DNA of 47,402 nt, taken from the IMG/VR virus record IMGVR_UViG_3300044695_004323, positions 1-47,402 of that record; one strand, given 5' to 3'. The notes under the pieces are model-generated. The model ran no database searches. It was not told the DNA's origin and worked only from the letters and a program-made list of their open reading frames with translations. Position numbers and translations under genes: made by a program. Origin of the DNA: a virus. Shown here in pieces: positions 9,199 through 18,653 of this stretch (position 1 is the stretch's first letter; every line of letters begins with the position of its first letter).

Positions 9199-9587
9199 CA
9201 AACAACCAGGTCAATCTCTGGCAGGGGCTCCCGACACCCCCATCGACGGCTCCGAGCGCGTCTGGCACGGCCAGGGCCTACGCTTCCGCTGACCCTCGCT
9301 TCAATCTGAAGCAATATGACCGCGCCGGCATGAGCCGCGGCCGAGGGCAGGCGGCCATGGCTGGGATCAGCGCCGCCCAGAACTTCTCTCAGGGCATTGC
9401 AGACGTTTACGACAACCAGCTCAAGCAGCAGACGGCCAATGCCGACGCCATGCTTCAGTTGCAGCAAGGCCGGGAGGGTTACGCACAAGCGCTTGGCGGG
9501 CTGCAAGCGCAGGCCAACTACGCCGATCAAATGGCAGCCCTCCAGCGGCAGGGCATCTTGTACGGGCTTCTCGGAGACTTGATGTGA
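9195..9587 (+). CDS. Small Gln/Ala-rich virion-region protein
   Basis: 130 residues, ATGA-coupled to the preceding gene and TGATG-coupled to the next. It has a disordered N-terminus and a helical C-terminal half (DNQLKQQTANADAMLQLQQG) like the preceding two proteins. The three adjacent genes may be diverged relatives or parts of one internal structure. No specific function is visible. Confidence 0.5.
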   Translation: MTNNQVNLWQGLPTPPSTAPSASGTARAYASADPRFNLKQYDRAGMSRGRGQAAMAGISAAQNFSQGIADVYDNQLKQQTANADAMLQLQQGREGYAQALGGLQAQANYADQMAALQRQGILYGLLGDLM

Positions 9588-9832
9588 TGAAGATCGATTT
9601 CGATCTGCGGGACCTGAACCGGCCCGCTCTGGAGCGGCTCGTCAAGAAACTGCTGACGGCTTCCGACGACGAAGAGAAGGAGATCATGGAGCGTCTCGGC
9701 AAGGAGGCCCAGTCCAAAGACGACGCCACCAAGGAGTCCGCTGACCTGGCCGACTTGAAGGAAGAGAAGAGCGGCAAACCTTCGCCCATCGACATGGAAG
9801 CCGAGCCGACGCGGAGGAAGCGAGATGGCTGA
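9587..9832 (+). CDS. Small acidic coiled-coil protein
   Basis: 81 residues from the ATG in a TGATG overlap. Highly charged, rich in Asp, Glu and Lys, with helical segments (ERLVKKLLTASDDEEKEIMERL) consistent with a short coiled coil and a disordered basic tail. It overlaps the next gene by eight bases. Possibly an assembly or chaperone-like factor for the virion proteins; this is inference from charge and position only. Confidence 0.5.
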   Translation: MKIDFDLRDLNRPALERLVKKLLTASDDEEKEIMERLGKEAQSKDDATKESADLADLKEEKSGKPSPIDMEAEPTRRKRDG

Positions 9833-10931
9833 TTACCTTGGCATTGGCAGCAAGATGGTCCGCGGTGCCCCCAAGGTCCGCGTGACGAGCCCTGTCCTGG
9901 CCCGCTACCTGGACGATCTCCGCTACGCCCAGCAGGCACGGGACCTGGATCGGTTCTACGGCCGCATCCCTCCTGATCCTGGGCCGTTCGACAACATCAA
10001 CCTCCCGGAGCCGCCGGACCCGGTCGCCGCAGAGCGGGCCGTGGGTGCCGCCCCGCGGACCTGGCTGGAAAACGCCGAGATGGCCAGGAGCATGGAGCCG
10101 CAGCCGGCTCCGCCGCTCACGGACATGCTGCTGGACAACGACCGCAGGCGGGCCCTGATTTCAGGCCGCCTGGACCGCCTGACGCCCGAGCAGCGGGCCC
10201 GCTCGCTGCCGGCTGTCGGCCAGCAGTACGCCGCCGACCGAGCCGCGGCCCGGGCCGCACAGATTAAGGGGGACGCGGACGCCAGGACGGCTGGCGCGTT
10301 GACCGCTGCCGCGGGCGTCGGTGCCGCTGCGTTTGCGGCCCGTGTCGCCCAGGAGCGTGAGGCCAACCGCAAGGCCCGTGATGCGAACGCAGCCATGGGC
10401 GTCGATAGTGCCGTCAGGGACATCGATATCAACACCGACGCCGACGTGTACGTGCCTGACGGGTACGTAGGGGCGTCGGCCGAGGATGTTCCGGACCTCT
10501 TCGCAGACGACACCTACCTGCCTCAGCCGGCTGGTGCGGATGAGATTGCGTTGATGGACCAGATGGAGGAGGACGTGGCGGCGATCCGGCCACGCATGCC
10601 GCGCACGCTTCTGCCGCGTGACTATGCGTCCGAGGATCTGGTTCGCCGGCTTTCGCAGCCGCAGGAAATCAGTGTGGCGGACATGTTTGCCGAAGACCCC
10701 ATGGTGAACCTGGAGCCGGACTCCCCTGACGATGCGGTCGCCAATGCCCCTGGACCTGGGCTCCCGGTGGGTCGCAACATGGACATGGAAGACCTGCCTG
10801 GGCCGCAGATGCGCTCCGTGCGAGTCCTGATCCAGGCCGGGATCCCGGCCGGGCGGGCGATGGACATTATCACTAAGGGCGCCAGCATGTCGCCCGACGA
10901 GTACCGCATGGTGACCGGAGGCCGACGCTAA
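9825..10931 (+). CDS. Virion-region protein, function unknown
   Basis: 368 residues. The N-terminus is basic, followed by Pro-rich linkers, an Ala/Arg-rich helical centre (TAAAGVGAAAFAARVAQERE), an acidic region and a C-terminal helical part with a Met-rich stretch. The mixture of helices and linkers fits an internal or connector-associated protein. It overlaps its neighbours on both sides by a few bases, within the same transcription unit as the tail genes. Confidence 0.5.
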   Translation: MADYLGIGSKMVRGAPKVRVTSPVLARYLDDLRYAQQARDLDRFYGRIPPDPGPFDNINLPEPPDPVAAERAVGAAPRTWLENAEMARSMEPQPAPPLTDMLLDNDRRRALISGRLDRLTPEQRARSLPAVGQQYAADRAAARAAQIKGDADARTAGALTAAAGVGAAAFAARVAQEREANRKARDANAAMGVDSAVRDIDINTDADVYVPDGYVGASAEDVPDLFADDTYLPQPAGADEIALMDQMEEDVAAIRPRMPRTLLPRDYASEDLVRRLSQPQEISVADMFAEDPMVNLEPDSPDDAVANAPGPGLPVGRNMDMEDLPGPQMRSVRVLIQAGIPAGRAMDIITKGASMSPDEYRMVTGGRR

Positions 10932-12511
10932 TGGCTCTGACGCTTACCCCCGGCTCTGAGTCCCGCCTGGATGGGGCGCCGGGGCAGGCATTGCCTAGCT
11001 ACGCCGACATGGTGGAACAGTTCGCCATCTACCTGGTGTCCCAGGATTCCGAAGGTGCCTTGTATGGCGGCGATCCGGCCAACGCCCGCGCAGACGCCAT
11101 CCGGATGGTTAAGCAGCAAGAGGCTGCCCAGCAGGCGAAGGCTCAGCAGCGGAACGCAGCCGGCCAGCAGCGAGTGGCCCAGGCGGATGCCGACCGCGAC
11201 CGCATGCGTGCCAGCCGGCAAGGCATGGCCCCTGAGTCGCTCCCGATGGACGAGTACGGCGCCGTCAGCGGCCGTACTGTTCAGGAGGCCAATCGCCCCT
11301 TGGCTGAGGCTGAGGCGGCCCTGGCCATGGAGCAAACCGCGGCCGATCAAATCGTCCGCCGCTTGCGTGAGGGCACGCCGACGTTTGAGGCCCAGGGCGA
11401 CCTGGACTTCTTGCGTGAGCGTGGCGAGCGAAACCCCATGGCTGGCCCAGGCCGCACCGACATGGCCATGCGGGGCCAGATCCGGGAGCGACGTGGCCAG
11501 TACTACGAGATGCCGGACGGCACCCGCATCCCGGTTGGGCGTGAGCCGACCGCCGCCGAGATCCGCGGCGAGCGGGGGTGGCAGGACTGGACTGATGAAA
11601 CTCCGGGCACGGAGCGTCAGGCCCTATACAACCCGCAGGGCTACGAGCAGTTCCGTGAGGGGGCGCGGCAGGACATTCGGGACCGGGCGCGTGAAAATGC
11701 CGTTGAGTACGGAACTGGAACCGACCGCAACCCAGACCTGACTGCTGACCAGTTGACTAAGCGGGCTGTGCGGGCCGAATCCGAGGAGAGAGTGCGCGTC
11801 GGACAGCGTGGCCGGTTCTACGAAGAGAGGCTAAGGGCAGACGCTGGACTTCCGACGCGGCCTCTTGGGCCGAATCCGTCGATTGAAGATCTGGAGCGGG
11901 CAGCGTACGCGCAGAGATATGCGAAGCGTCAGCGTAGTCTAGAGTCCCGTGAGCAGAACCGCATCGACCAGGCCATGCTTGCTGGCGGCCAGCCGACCGG
12001 CGGCCCCGGTGGAACGCGCGCCGCAACAAACGCCATTAACCAGCTTGGCCCTGGCTGGCGTGAGATTGCCCTGCTTGACCGACTGACGAACGGCCGTGTT
12101 GGCGGCCCCACGCCGCTGGGCGTTGAGCAGTTCCAGGCCGGAGCCATTGCGCAGGGCGTTGGGAGGGCGCTGACTGGCGTCTTGTCCAACATGGACCCAA
12201 ACCAAATGGCCATGGCCGCCCGGCTGAAGGAGCAGGAGCGGCTTGACACAATCTACGCAGACGCCGACGCATTTGTAGAGGATCAGTTTGCGTGGAAGGC
12301 GGATGTGACGGGGGCCAGCGAGTTTACGATTGAAGAGCAGCAGCGGACCATTCAGTATCTCACTGGCAAGTACCGCATCCCTCTCCAGGAAGCCCAATCT
12401 ATCGTTGACTCTATTGCGGCAGGCCGGGTGGCTGGCGGTGCTGCTGCGCCGGCCATGCCGATGCCAGGCCGCATTGGTCCAGCTGAGTCGCTTCCGCCAG
12501 CTGGACGATAG
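10931..12511 (+). CDS. Virion-region protein, coiled-coil rich
   Basis: 526 residues; the start ATG shares its A with the preceding TAA. Long Arg/Glu/Gln-rich helices make up much of the protein (for example RMVKQQEAAQQAKAQQRNA and EERVRVGQRGRFYEERLR), interrupted by Pro/Gly-rich linkers. It precedes the giant internal protein gene, the usual place of a second ejection protein in podoviruses. No enzymatic motif is seen. Confidence 0.5.
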   Translation: MALTLTPGSESRLDGAPGQALPSYADMVEQFAIYLVSQDSEGALYGGDPANARADAIRMVKQQEAAQQAKAQQRNAAGQQRVAQADADRDRMRASRQGMAPESLPMDEYGAVSGRTVQEANRPLAEAEAALAMEQTAADQIVRRLREGTPTFEAQGDLDFLRERGERNPMAGPGRTDMAMRGQIRERRGQYYEMPDGTRIPVGREPTAAEIRGERGWQDWTDETPGTERQALYNPQGYEQFREGARQDIRDRARENAVEYGTGTDRNPDLTADQLTKRAVRAESEERVRVGQRGRFYEERLRADAGLPTRPLGPNPSIEDLERAAYAQRYAKRQRSLESREQNRIDQAMLAGGQPTGGPGGTRAATNAINQLGPGWREIALLDRLTNGRVGGPTPLGVEQFQAGAIAQGVGRALTGVLSNMDPNQMAMAARLKEQERLDTIYADADAFVEDQFAWKADVTGASEFTIEEQQRTIQYLTGKYRIPLQEAQSIVDSIAAGRVAGGAAAPAMPMPGRIGPAESLPPAGR

Positions 12512-12522
12512 CGTGAGCCGCC

Positions 12523-15500
12523 ATGTCTCAGTCGCCACTGTTTGACATGTTCGGTGAGGACGAGGAGGTTCTTGGCCTCCTGCCGGCCCGCAAGAAGCGG
12601 CGTGTCGAAGACCTGATGTCAGAGGAGGAGCAGGCCTCCATGCTCCAGAACCTGGCCTACGCCGGGGCCTCTGGGCTCTCTGGCGTTGGCTGGCTGCTGG
12701 ACACGCCGGGCTCCATGGTGCGTGGCCTGCTCTCTGAGGGCCCCATGAAGGCCCTCTCGGCCTTGTGGGAGACGAGCGACGACCGGGTGACCGGGCGGGA
12801 GTTGGCGAGGCAGTACGGCCTGGCCGGCAAGGAAGATAACTGGGGCAACTTCAGCGGCGGTCTGGCGGCTGAGGTGCTGCTGGACCCGCTGACCTACGCC
12901 TCCTTCGGTCTGGCTCCGCTTCTGGGCGGCGTGGCCAAGACGGCAGCCGGCAAGGCTGCCACTAAGGCTGGCCTGCTGACTGGCGACCTGGGCCTGATGG
13001 CCAAGCAGATCGCTGACCGCGGCGCCCGGGGGGCCGGCTACGGGAAGATGGCCCTCCAGCGGGAGACGCCGGAGTTCTTCATCGAACAGCTGCGGCAGCT
13101 TGATCCCCAGCGGGCCGATGACCTGCTGGCCCAGTTCCGCAACGTGGCCGGCGACCAGGCAGACGCACTCTTGAACCAGAGGATGTCGGCCAGCAACCGG
13201 ATCTCCATCCCGGGGATCTATGATGGGGCGACCGACCTTTGGGACAAGCTCATTCCAGGTGCCGGCGACCTCATCACCAGTCAGGCCGACCGCATCGGAC
13301 AGGCTGCCCTGGCAAACAAATACACCGGCCCAGTGCTTCGCAACATGCGGGGCATGTTTGACTCCCGGGTGCTTGGCAGAACCTCTGAGGCAGACCAGTG
13401 GCGGGCCCGTGCCGTCACTGAGGCCGAGCGGCTGGGCAACATCGACGCCGACAAGTGGATTGGCGAACGCATTCCAGCCATAGCCAATGAGATCGGCATG
13501 GAGCGGTGGCAGAAGAACGACTTCCGCCGCCAACTTTCCGACGCCTTCGGCCTGGCGATGGAGAAGCAGACCGGAACGGAAGCATGGCGTGAGCTTCCCG
13601 ACGAGATCCGCAGCCTGTTCGACGGCGGCGGCGGCAGCATGCTGGTTGACGAGGCCAGGGCTTTCCAAGAGCGTGCCATCCAGCGAGCCGAGTCCTTAGG
13701 CCTTCCCTTGGCAGAGACGAAGCTGCCATTCGACATCGGCTATCTGACACGGCAGAAGGTGTTCCCTGAGAACCCCGTGATGCCCAAGGGGTATGAGGCC
13801 GCCACCAGCAAGGCTATCGACAGCGGCACTGAGCTGTTCGGCCTGCCTGGCGAGGCCTCACGCCGTGACTGGACCCGCGCCTTCCCGCGGTGGGTCTTGA
13901 ACAAGATGGCCAAGGACGGGGGGTTCCAGGACAAGCTTCGCCGCATTGATTCCCGTGCCAGTCCCGAAGCTGCAATGACTGCTGTAGACGACTGGCTGCA
14001 AGACAAGGCGAAGGATTACTGGCTCCAGACCAAGCGCAATGGCGTGGCCGGGCCATACTCCTATCTGATGGATGACCTGGAGGCTGGGTCCGCTGAGGCA
14101 ACTAAGGCCCTAGAGAAAGCCCGCGGGCTGTATGGCGAACTGGCAGACTCCGTGGCCTCGCTGCCGACCAACTACTCCAAAGAGGGGCTGCCGTTCTACG
14201 GTGACGCCCTGTCTGACTTCACTAACTACGTGCGCTCCCGTGGACGAACGGAGCGAGTGGGCCAGACGCTGTACGACGAGCTGGCTAAGGCGGCGATCAA
14301 CTCACCCAACGTGCCGTCCTTCAGCTCCTTTACGGCGCGTGAGGCGCTCCAGAAGTTTGGCCTGGACATCGACGCCGGCCGGGCCGTTGACCAGGCTGGC
14401 AACGTCACGCAGCGTGGCAACGCCGAAAGGCTGCTACAGGACGCCCTGGACCGCAACCGCTCCATGGCTGGCGTTAACCCGGTGGACGCCGGGCGCGGCG
14501 ACGTGTACTTGGATGTGGACAACCTCCGCATCCCGCAGGATCTGGTCGAAAGCCTGACCGCTGGGGTGCAGCGAGCGAGGGCGCCAGCTGAGGCGACGGG
14601 GCTGCTGAAAAGCTACGACAACTTCCTCCAGCGGTTTAAGACGCTGGCGTTGCTTTTCCCAAGTCGCTATACGAGGGACGGGTATTCAGGCTCCTTCGCT
14701 GCGGCCACGCAGGGGCTGTTCAATCCATTTGATTCTTACGCCGGCCTTCAGGCTGGCCGCGGAAACTACAAGCCGCTTGCTCGCCGCCTTGGGCCTGGGC
14801 TTTTCCGCAAGGCCGCCCCTGGGTACGAAGACCTGTCGGAAGAAGACAGGATCATCAAGTGGTTGTCGGAAGCCAGCGGTCAGCGGCTCACCGACTTCAA
14901 CATCCTGGACGACATGGGCCGGAACGCCAGCAACCTGACCACGCCGGACCTGTTTCCTGGATCTGCGGGGCCGTACCTCCAGGGCGTGGGCGGCAAGATG
15001 GATCCGCGCACGGGCGCTTTCTACAACCCGTTCGCCCTCCGCCGACGCAGCGGCAACCCCAACTGGCTGCTGGCGGCCGGCGATGCGGCGGCAACGGCGA
15101 GCGACTCCTGGAATCGGATCGGCACCTACCTCACGGCGGTTCGCCAGGGGTACGTGCCAGAAGCCGCCAAGGCTGCATCGGACCTGACGCAGGTGGTGTA
15201 CCGGCCGGAAGCGTTTAGCTCCTTTGAGCGAGACGTAATCAAGCGGTGGGTGCCCTTCTACTCATACACCAAGGGCATTGCCCCGCTTGTTGCCGACAAC
15301 CTGGTCAACCAGCCGGCCGGGCTGATGGGGCAGAGCATCCGCTTTGTGAACCGGGCCGGTGAGCCCTCAGAGGATCGATTCGTCCCTGAGTACCTGCGTC
15401 AAAGCGCAGCGATTCCGCTAGGCGGAAACGTGCCGTTCCTGGGGCTGAACACGCCGGGCGTGACGCGGTTCCTGACGAACATCGACCTGCCGCATGAGGG

Positions 15501-16101
15501 CCTGCTAAACCTCTTCACGCCTGGCATGGGCAACACGCTCACGGCGCAGGTCGGCAACAGCCTCATGCGGACGGGCCAGAACATCCTGGGCCAGACCACG
15601 CCGGCCCTGAAGGGCCCGCTGGAGTACATCCTGGACCGCCAGTTCTTCACGGGCCGGCAGCTCAGCGACCTGTATTCGATGCTGGAGCATGACTTCGGCC
15701 CCATCGGACGGCCGGTGGAGCAGATCATCTCCAACGCCCCCGGCGGATCCCGTGCCCTTGGGCTGATCCGCCAGGCACGGGACGAGCGGATCAGCCCGTC
15801 TGAGCGTGCGGCCAAGATGCTGTTCAACACGCTGACCGGCATGAAGCTGCAAGACGTGGACCAGGATCGCACCGTCCGGCTTGCAGCCCGCTCCGCCCTG
15901 AACGAACTGCTCCAGCAGGCTGAGGGCGTGGGAACCTATGAGAACCTGTTCATCAAGCCTGAGGCCCTCCAGCAGCTCTCGCCGCAGGAGCAGCGGCAGT
16001 ACCTGCTGTACCGCGTGTTGCAGAGCCGAGCCGCACGGGAGGCCCGGGAGAAGAAGAAGCAGGAGCTTCAGGACCCGATGCAGATGCTGGGCATCGGCTA
16101 G
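12523..16101 (+). CDS. Giant internal virion (ejection / polyvalent) protein
   Basis: 1192 residues. Helix-rich throughout, with Gly/Ala-rich segments in the first quarter that could interact with membrane. The last 500 residues resemble the C-terminal region of phage large polyvalent proteins of the LPD38 type (SYDNFLQRFKTLALLFPSRY, later RDVIKRWVPFYSYTKGIAPL). Such proteins are packed in the capsid and injected with the DNA. The family name is from memory of pattern and is not verified. The stop codon overlaps the stop of the convergent integrase gene by four bases. Confidence 0.55.
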   Translation: MSQSPLFDMFGEDEEVLGLLPARKKRRVEDLMSEEEQASMLQNLAYAGASGLSGVGWLLDTPGSMVRGLLSEGPMKALSALWETSDDRVTGRELARQYGLAGKEDNWGNFSGGLAAEVLLDPLTYASFGLAPLLGGVAKTAAGKAATKAGLLTGDLGLMAKQIADRGARGAGYGKMALQRETPEFFIEQLRQLDPQRADDLLAQFRNVAGDQADALLNQRMSASNRISIPGIYDGATDLWDKLIPGAGDLITSQADRIGQAALANKYTGPVLRNMRGMFDSRVLGRTSEADQWRARAVTEAERLGNIDADKWIGERIPAIANEIGMERWQKNDFRRQLSDAFGLAMEKQTGTEAWRELPDEIRSLFDGGGGSMLVDEARAFQERAIQRAESLGLPLAETKLPFDIGYLTRQKVFPENPVMPKGYEAATSKAIDSGTELFGLPGEASRRDWTRAFPRWVLNKMAKDGGFQDKLRRIDSRASPEAAMTAVDDWLQDKAKDYWLQTKRNGVAGPYSYLMDDLEAGSAEATKALEKARGLYGELADSVASLPTNYSKEGLPFYGDALSDFTNYVRSRGRTERVGQTLYDELAKAAINSPNVPSFSSFTAREALQKFGLDIDAGRAVDQAGNVTQRGNAERLLQDALDRNRSMAGVNPVDAGRGDVYLDVDNLRIPQDLVESLTAGVQRARAPAEATGLLKSYDNFLQRFKTLALLFPSRYTRDGYSGSFAAATQGLFNPFDSYAGLQAGRGNYKPLARRLGPGLFRKAAPGYEDLSEEDRIIKWLSEASGQRLTDFNILDDMGRNASNLTTPDLFPGSAGPYLQGVGGKMDPRTGAFYNPFALRRRSGNPNWLLAAGDAAATASDSWNRIGTYLTAVRQGYVPEAAKAASDLTQVVYRPEAFSSFERDVIKRWVPFYSYTKGIAPLVADNLVNQPAGLMGQSIRFVNRAGEPSEDRFVPEYLRQSAAIPLGGNVPFLGLNTPGVTRFLTNIDLPHEGLLNLFTPGMGNTLTAQVGNSLMRTGQNILGQTTPALKGPLEYILDRQFFTGRQLSDLYSMLEHDFGPIGRPVEQIISNAPGGSRALGLIRQARDERISPSERAAKMLFNTLTGMKLQDVDQDRTVRLAARSALNELLQQAEGVGTYENLFIKPEALQQLSPQEQRQYLLYRVLQSRAAREAREKKKQELQDPMQMLGIG

Positions 16102-16925
16102 AGGACTGACGGCAGCGGCTCGCCGTTCAGCCCGCACTCCTCTTCGTAGAGTAGGATGTCAACGTAATGACGTTCTGCGAGCCCATCGGTCCTGTGACCC
16201 AGCTTCTGCTTGGGTGACATGCCCTTGACCTTGGCGTATGTCGCACAGCTCTTGCGGAGCGTCCGCGTTGATCCGCTCAGGCCTGCCCGCTCTACGCACT
16301 CTGCCACCCACTGCTGGATGGTGTTCAGCGCAGCGAAGTCTCCAAAGATGCGGGGACGCTTCGGCAGGGCCCTGCACGCGGCCAACGCTTCGTCGGTAAA
16401 AACCGCAACGTGCGGGGTTGACGTTTTGTTTTGCCGCACATAGATTTTGCGGCCGCGGATTTGATCCCATCGCATGTCGATGAGGTCGCCGGCGCGGAGG
16501 CCTGTGGCGTAAGCCGTCAAGAACCAGGCCTCCAAGAAGGATGCTTTCGGGAAGAGGTCATGGATAAGACCCGGCGTGCGACGAGCCGTCTCCACCAGAT
16601 GTTTGATTTCCGTGAGCGACCACGCCACGGGAAGCGGGGGTGGGACCTTGACGCGGCGGAAGCGTTCAACTATACAGGTGTTCAGACCCAAACGGCGGGC
16701 TTCGGCCATGAGGGTCGTAAGCATTCTGCGGTGGTTAGCGACTGTATTGGGGGCCAATTTGGAGAGGGCCTCAGTGAGGTAATCGTCCGCCATTTGGGTG
16801 GTCACGTTTTCGACGTGCCAGGGGAGCCGCTTAGTGAACACCAAAAGCTGCTCCAAATAGCCTGGTTTGGCCCCGATCCGGACGGCGTATCGCTTGGCAA
16901 ATTCTTGGAGTAACATTTCTTGCAC
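16098..16925 (-). CDS. int: Tyrosine recombinase / integrase
   Basis: 275 residues. The catalytic domain shows Arg144 (TGLRAGDL), Lys167 (RQNKT), Arg224 in RTLRKSCAT, His244 in LGHR and the nucleophile Tyr254 in RHYVD, ten residues after His244 as expected. The His normally at box II (HxxR) is Arg221 here, a known tolerated variation. The N-terminal 100 residues form a SAM-like core-binding domain. It is the only leftward gene between two rightward blocks, next to an intergenic stretch that may be the attachment site. Probable site-specific integration and excision of the phage. Confidence 0.85.
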   Translation of the reverse strand: MQEMLLQEFAKRYAVRIGAKPGYLEQLLVFTKRLPWHVENVTTQMADDYLTEALSKLAPNTVANHRRMLTTLMAEARRLGLNTCIVERFRRVKVPPPLPVAWSLTEIKHLVETARRTPGLIHDLFPKASFLEAWFLTAYATGLRAGDLIDMRWDQIRGRKIYVRQNKTSTPHVAVFTDEALAACRALPKRPRIFGDFAALNTIQQWVAECVERAGLSGSTRTLRKSCATYAKVKGMSPKQKLGHRTDGLAERHYVDILLYEEECGLNGEPLPSVL

Positions 16926-16964
16926 CCTGACATTCCCGCCAAAATGAGGCGTGTCAAGTGCGTC

Positions 16965-17000
16965 GGGCAGCTAGCTCAGTTGAATAGCTGTTCGATGGCA
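16965..17000 (+). other. tRNA-like 5' half, candidate attP core
   Basis: The sequence GGGCAGC-TA-GCTC-AGTTGAA-TAGC resembles the acceptor 5' strand, the T8/A9 pair and the D-arm of a tRNA, followed by a weak anticodon-like segment. No matching 3' half or T-arm follows. It lies about 40 bases upstream of the integrase start, where attP sites commonly sit, and integrases often target tRNA genes. An alternative is chance similarity. No attL/attR pair can be seen in this window. Confidence 0.3.
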
Positions 17001-17056
17001 CTTTTCACGGCGGCCACTCTGGCCGCGACGGCTCTGACCTTGTTGGTCATGGGCTT

Positions 17057-17087
17057 CCCTCAGGCGTTTTTCGTCTGCTTGAGGGAG
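17057..17087 (+). promoter_or_regulatory. Hairpin just upstream of the exonuclease start
   Basis: CCCTCAGGC (17058-17066) pairs with GCTTGAGGG (17078-17086), nine pairs with one G-U, around an 11-base T-rich loop. It ends eight bases before the TTG start at 17095, so it could control ribosome access or mark a boundary of the early transcript. No U-tract follows, so a terminator is less likely. Confidence 0.45.
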
Positions 17088-17094
17088 GCCTTCC

Positions 17095-17976
17095 TTGGAC
17101 ACCGTCGTTAGCAACTATACGCCCGGCTGCATCCTGGTTCAGGACGGGTTCAAAACCCTCCGTAACCAGGCTGAAATCGATGCCGTCTACCGGCTGGATG
17201 ATGGACACTACACGCGCTCGTACGTCACCTCTGTCATGGAGTACGGCGGGCTGGGCCAGGAGATGCTGGACAATGGGGAACGTCTGTTCACCGGAAACTC
17301 GGCCACCGATTTCGGCACCCTGGTGGACCGTGCGATCCCTGCTCTCGTCTGCGGCGGCGATCTGGAGAGCCTGTACGCGGTGCCTCCGGAAGAGGTCCTC
17401 AGCAACGGGGCCCGCCGCGGCAAGGAGTACACCGCCTGGAAGGATCAGCTTGGGGACAAGCTGGAGATATCCGGAGCTGACTGGTATCGGCTCCAGAAGA
17501 TCGTCGGCAACGTCTGGCGGCACCCGGCCGTGCGGGCGATCCTGGAGAACACAGAGGACTGCCAGGCTACCTTCCGCTGGACCGACGCCGCAGGGCACAA
17601 GCGGAAGGCTCTAGCGGACGGCGTCACGCCTGAGTTCGTCTGGGACTTCAAGACCACCAGCTCCAGCTGGAAAGAGCTGTACCGCAGCTGCATGAACTTC
17701 GGCTACCTCGTCCAGGACGCCTGGTACGAGGAGGGCGCCATCTCCTGTGGGTGGGAGCCGCACCGCCTGCGGTTCGTCTTTGCCCAAACGCAGAAGCCGT
17801 TCGGCGTCCGCGTCTACACGTTCCCGCAGGAACTGATCGAACACGCCAGGGAGCGGGTCCGCGTCACGCTGGACCAGATCGCCCTGCGACGAGAGCTGGG
17901 GCTGTATCGCAGCCCTGAAGATGAGGAGTGCATGGAGCTGGAGTTTCCAGCATGGACCAGAGGAGGTGATCGATGA
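17095..17976 (+). CDS. RecE-like exonuclease, PD-(D/E)XK (DUF3799 type)
   Basis: 293 residues from a TTG start following a GAGG-like ribosome site. The catalytic core is visible: KRKALADGV with Asp175, WDFKTT with Asp184 and Lys186, and the downstream YLVQDAWY with Gln207, the motif order of RecE/exonuclease VIII and lambda-exonuclease-like proteins. These degrade the 5' strand of duplex ends to give 3' single strands. The next gene encodes an ERF annealing protein, so the pair forms a phage recombination system. Length is typical for the family. Confidence 0.75.
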   Translation: MDTVVSNYTPGCILVQDGFKTLRNQAEIDAVYRLDDGHYTRSYVTSVMEYGGLGQEMLDNGERLFTGNSATDFGTLVDRAIPALVCGGDLESLYAVPPEEVLSNGARRGKEYTAWKDQLGDKLEISGADWYRLQKIVGNVWRHPAVRAILENTEDCQATFRWTDAAGHKRKALADGVTPEFVWDFKTTSSSWKELYRSCMNFGYLVQDAWYEEGAISCGWEPHRLRFVFAQTQKPFGVRVYTFPQELIEHARERVRVTLDQIALRRELGLYRSPEDEECMELEFPAWTRGGDR

Positions 17977-18653
17977 TGGTTGATCATGCGTTGCCGGGGC
18001 TGACATCCAGCCCCGACACAATGGATTTGGTGAAGGCCCTTGTGGCTGCCCAGGCGAAGTTCCCTGCCATTGAAAAGGGCGGGAGCAACACCTTCGGCAA
18101 GTACAAGTACATGCGGTATTCGGACATCTGCGAGGCCTTGCGTGAGGCCTTGAACGGTGCCGGCCTGATGCTGCCGCAGGTCTGCCTGACCCGCGTTGGC
18201 CAGGAGTGGATTGCCGTAGGGACCCTGCGGCATGTGAGCGGTCAGTTCGTCACCAGCCTGTGCCCGCTCTACCTGGGCGTGGACAAGTCTGGTGCCCCGC
18301 GGCTGGACATGCAGTCGCTGGGGTCGGCCTACACCTACGCCAAGAAGTACCTGTTGCTTGGCCTGGTGGGGGCGTGGGCGGAGGACGACGACGACGCCCA
18401 GCAGACGATGCCGCCGCAGTCGGCCAGCAAGCCGGCCGGGCGTGACCGCAGCCTGGAGATCGAACAGGCGGCGAAGCATGAGATCGACCGCGCCCCAGGT
18501 GACGCAGAGGTCGCCAAGGTGCTGTCGCTGGTGAAACTCCGGGTGAGCGAGAAGGTCGCCAGCCCGGATGCGTTGCAGCGTGTGACTGAGTACGCGGAGT
18601 CGAAGAAGAAGAAGAAAAAGAAGGAGGTGGTTGCTAATGGCCAGCCTGAATAG
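17973..18653 (+). CDS. erf: ERF-family single-strand annealing protein
   Basis: 226 residues; the ATG at 17973 sits in an ATGATG overlap with the exonuclease stop after a strong GGAGGTGA site. The N-terminal 150 residues carry the ERF signature (FGKYKYMRYSDICEALREAL, then GSAYTYAKKYLLLGLVG). The C-terminus is acidic, then ends in a Lys run. ERF proteins anneal complementary single strands, here the product of the adjacent exonuclease. The codons for the terminal Lys run are an A/G tract whose end forms the ribosome site of the SSB gene. Confidence 0.8.
   Translation: MMVDHALPGLTSSPDTMDLVKALVAAQAKFPAIEKGGSNTFGKYKYMRYSDICEALREALNGAGLMLPQVCLTRVGQEWIAVGTLRHVSGQFVTSLCPLYLGVDKSGAPRLDMQSLGSAYTYAKKYLLLGLVGAWAEDDDDAQQTMPPQSASKPAGRDRSLEIEQAAKHEIDRAPGDAEVAKVLSLVKLRVSEKVASPDALQRVTEYAESKKKKKKKEVVANGQPE

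Noticed and set aside
12619-13668. Long open frame antisense to the giant internal protein
   Set aside because: It has no ribosome site, lies fully opposite a strongly coding gene, and is Gly/Val/Pro/His-rich as expected for an antisense shadow in GC-rich DNA.
16929-16957. TTGACA on the minus strand as an integrase promoter
   Set aside because: The -35 match is perfect, but the -10 region at 17-base spacing matches poorly and would place the transcription start inside the gene.
16920-17111. 63-codon frame upstream of the exonuclease
   Set aside because: It covers the tRNA-like half and the hairpin, starts at a TTG without a ribosome site, and overlaps the exonuclease start; a 38-residue version from 16995 remains only a remote possibility.
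17149-17172. T-arm-like GGGTTCAAAACCC that might complete the tRNA-like half
   Set aside because: It lies inside the exonuclease coding sequence, the acceptor strands do not pair, and the distance is too large for a tRNA.
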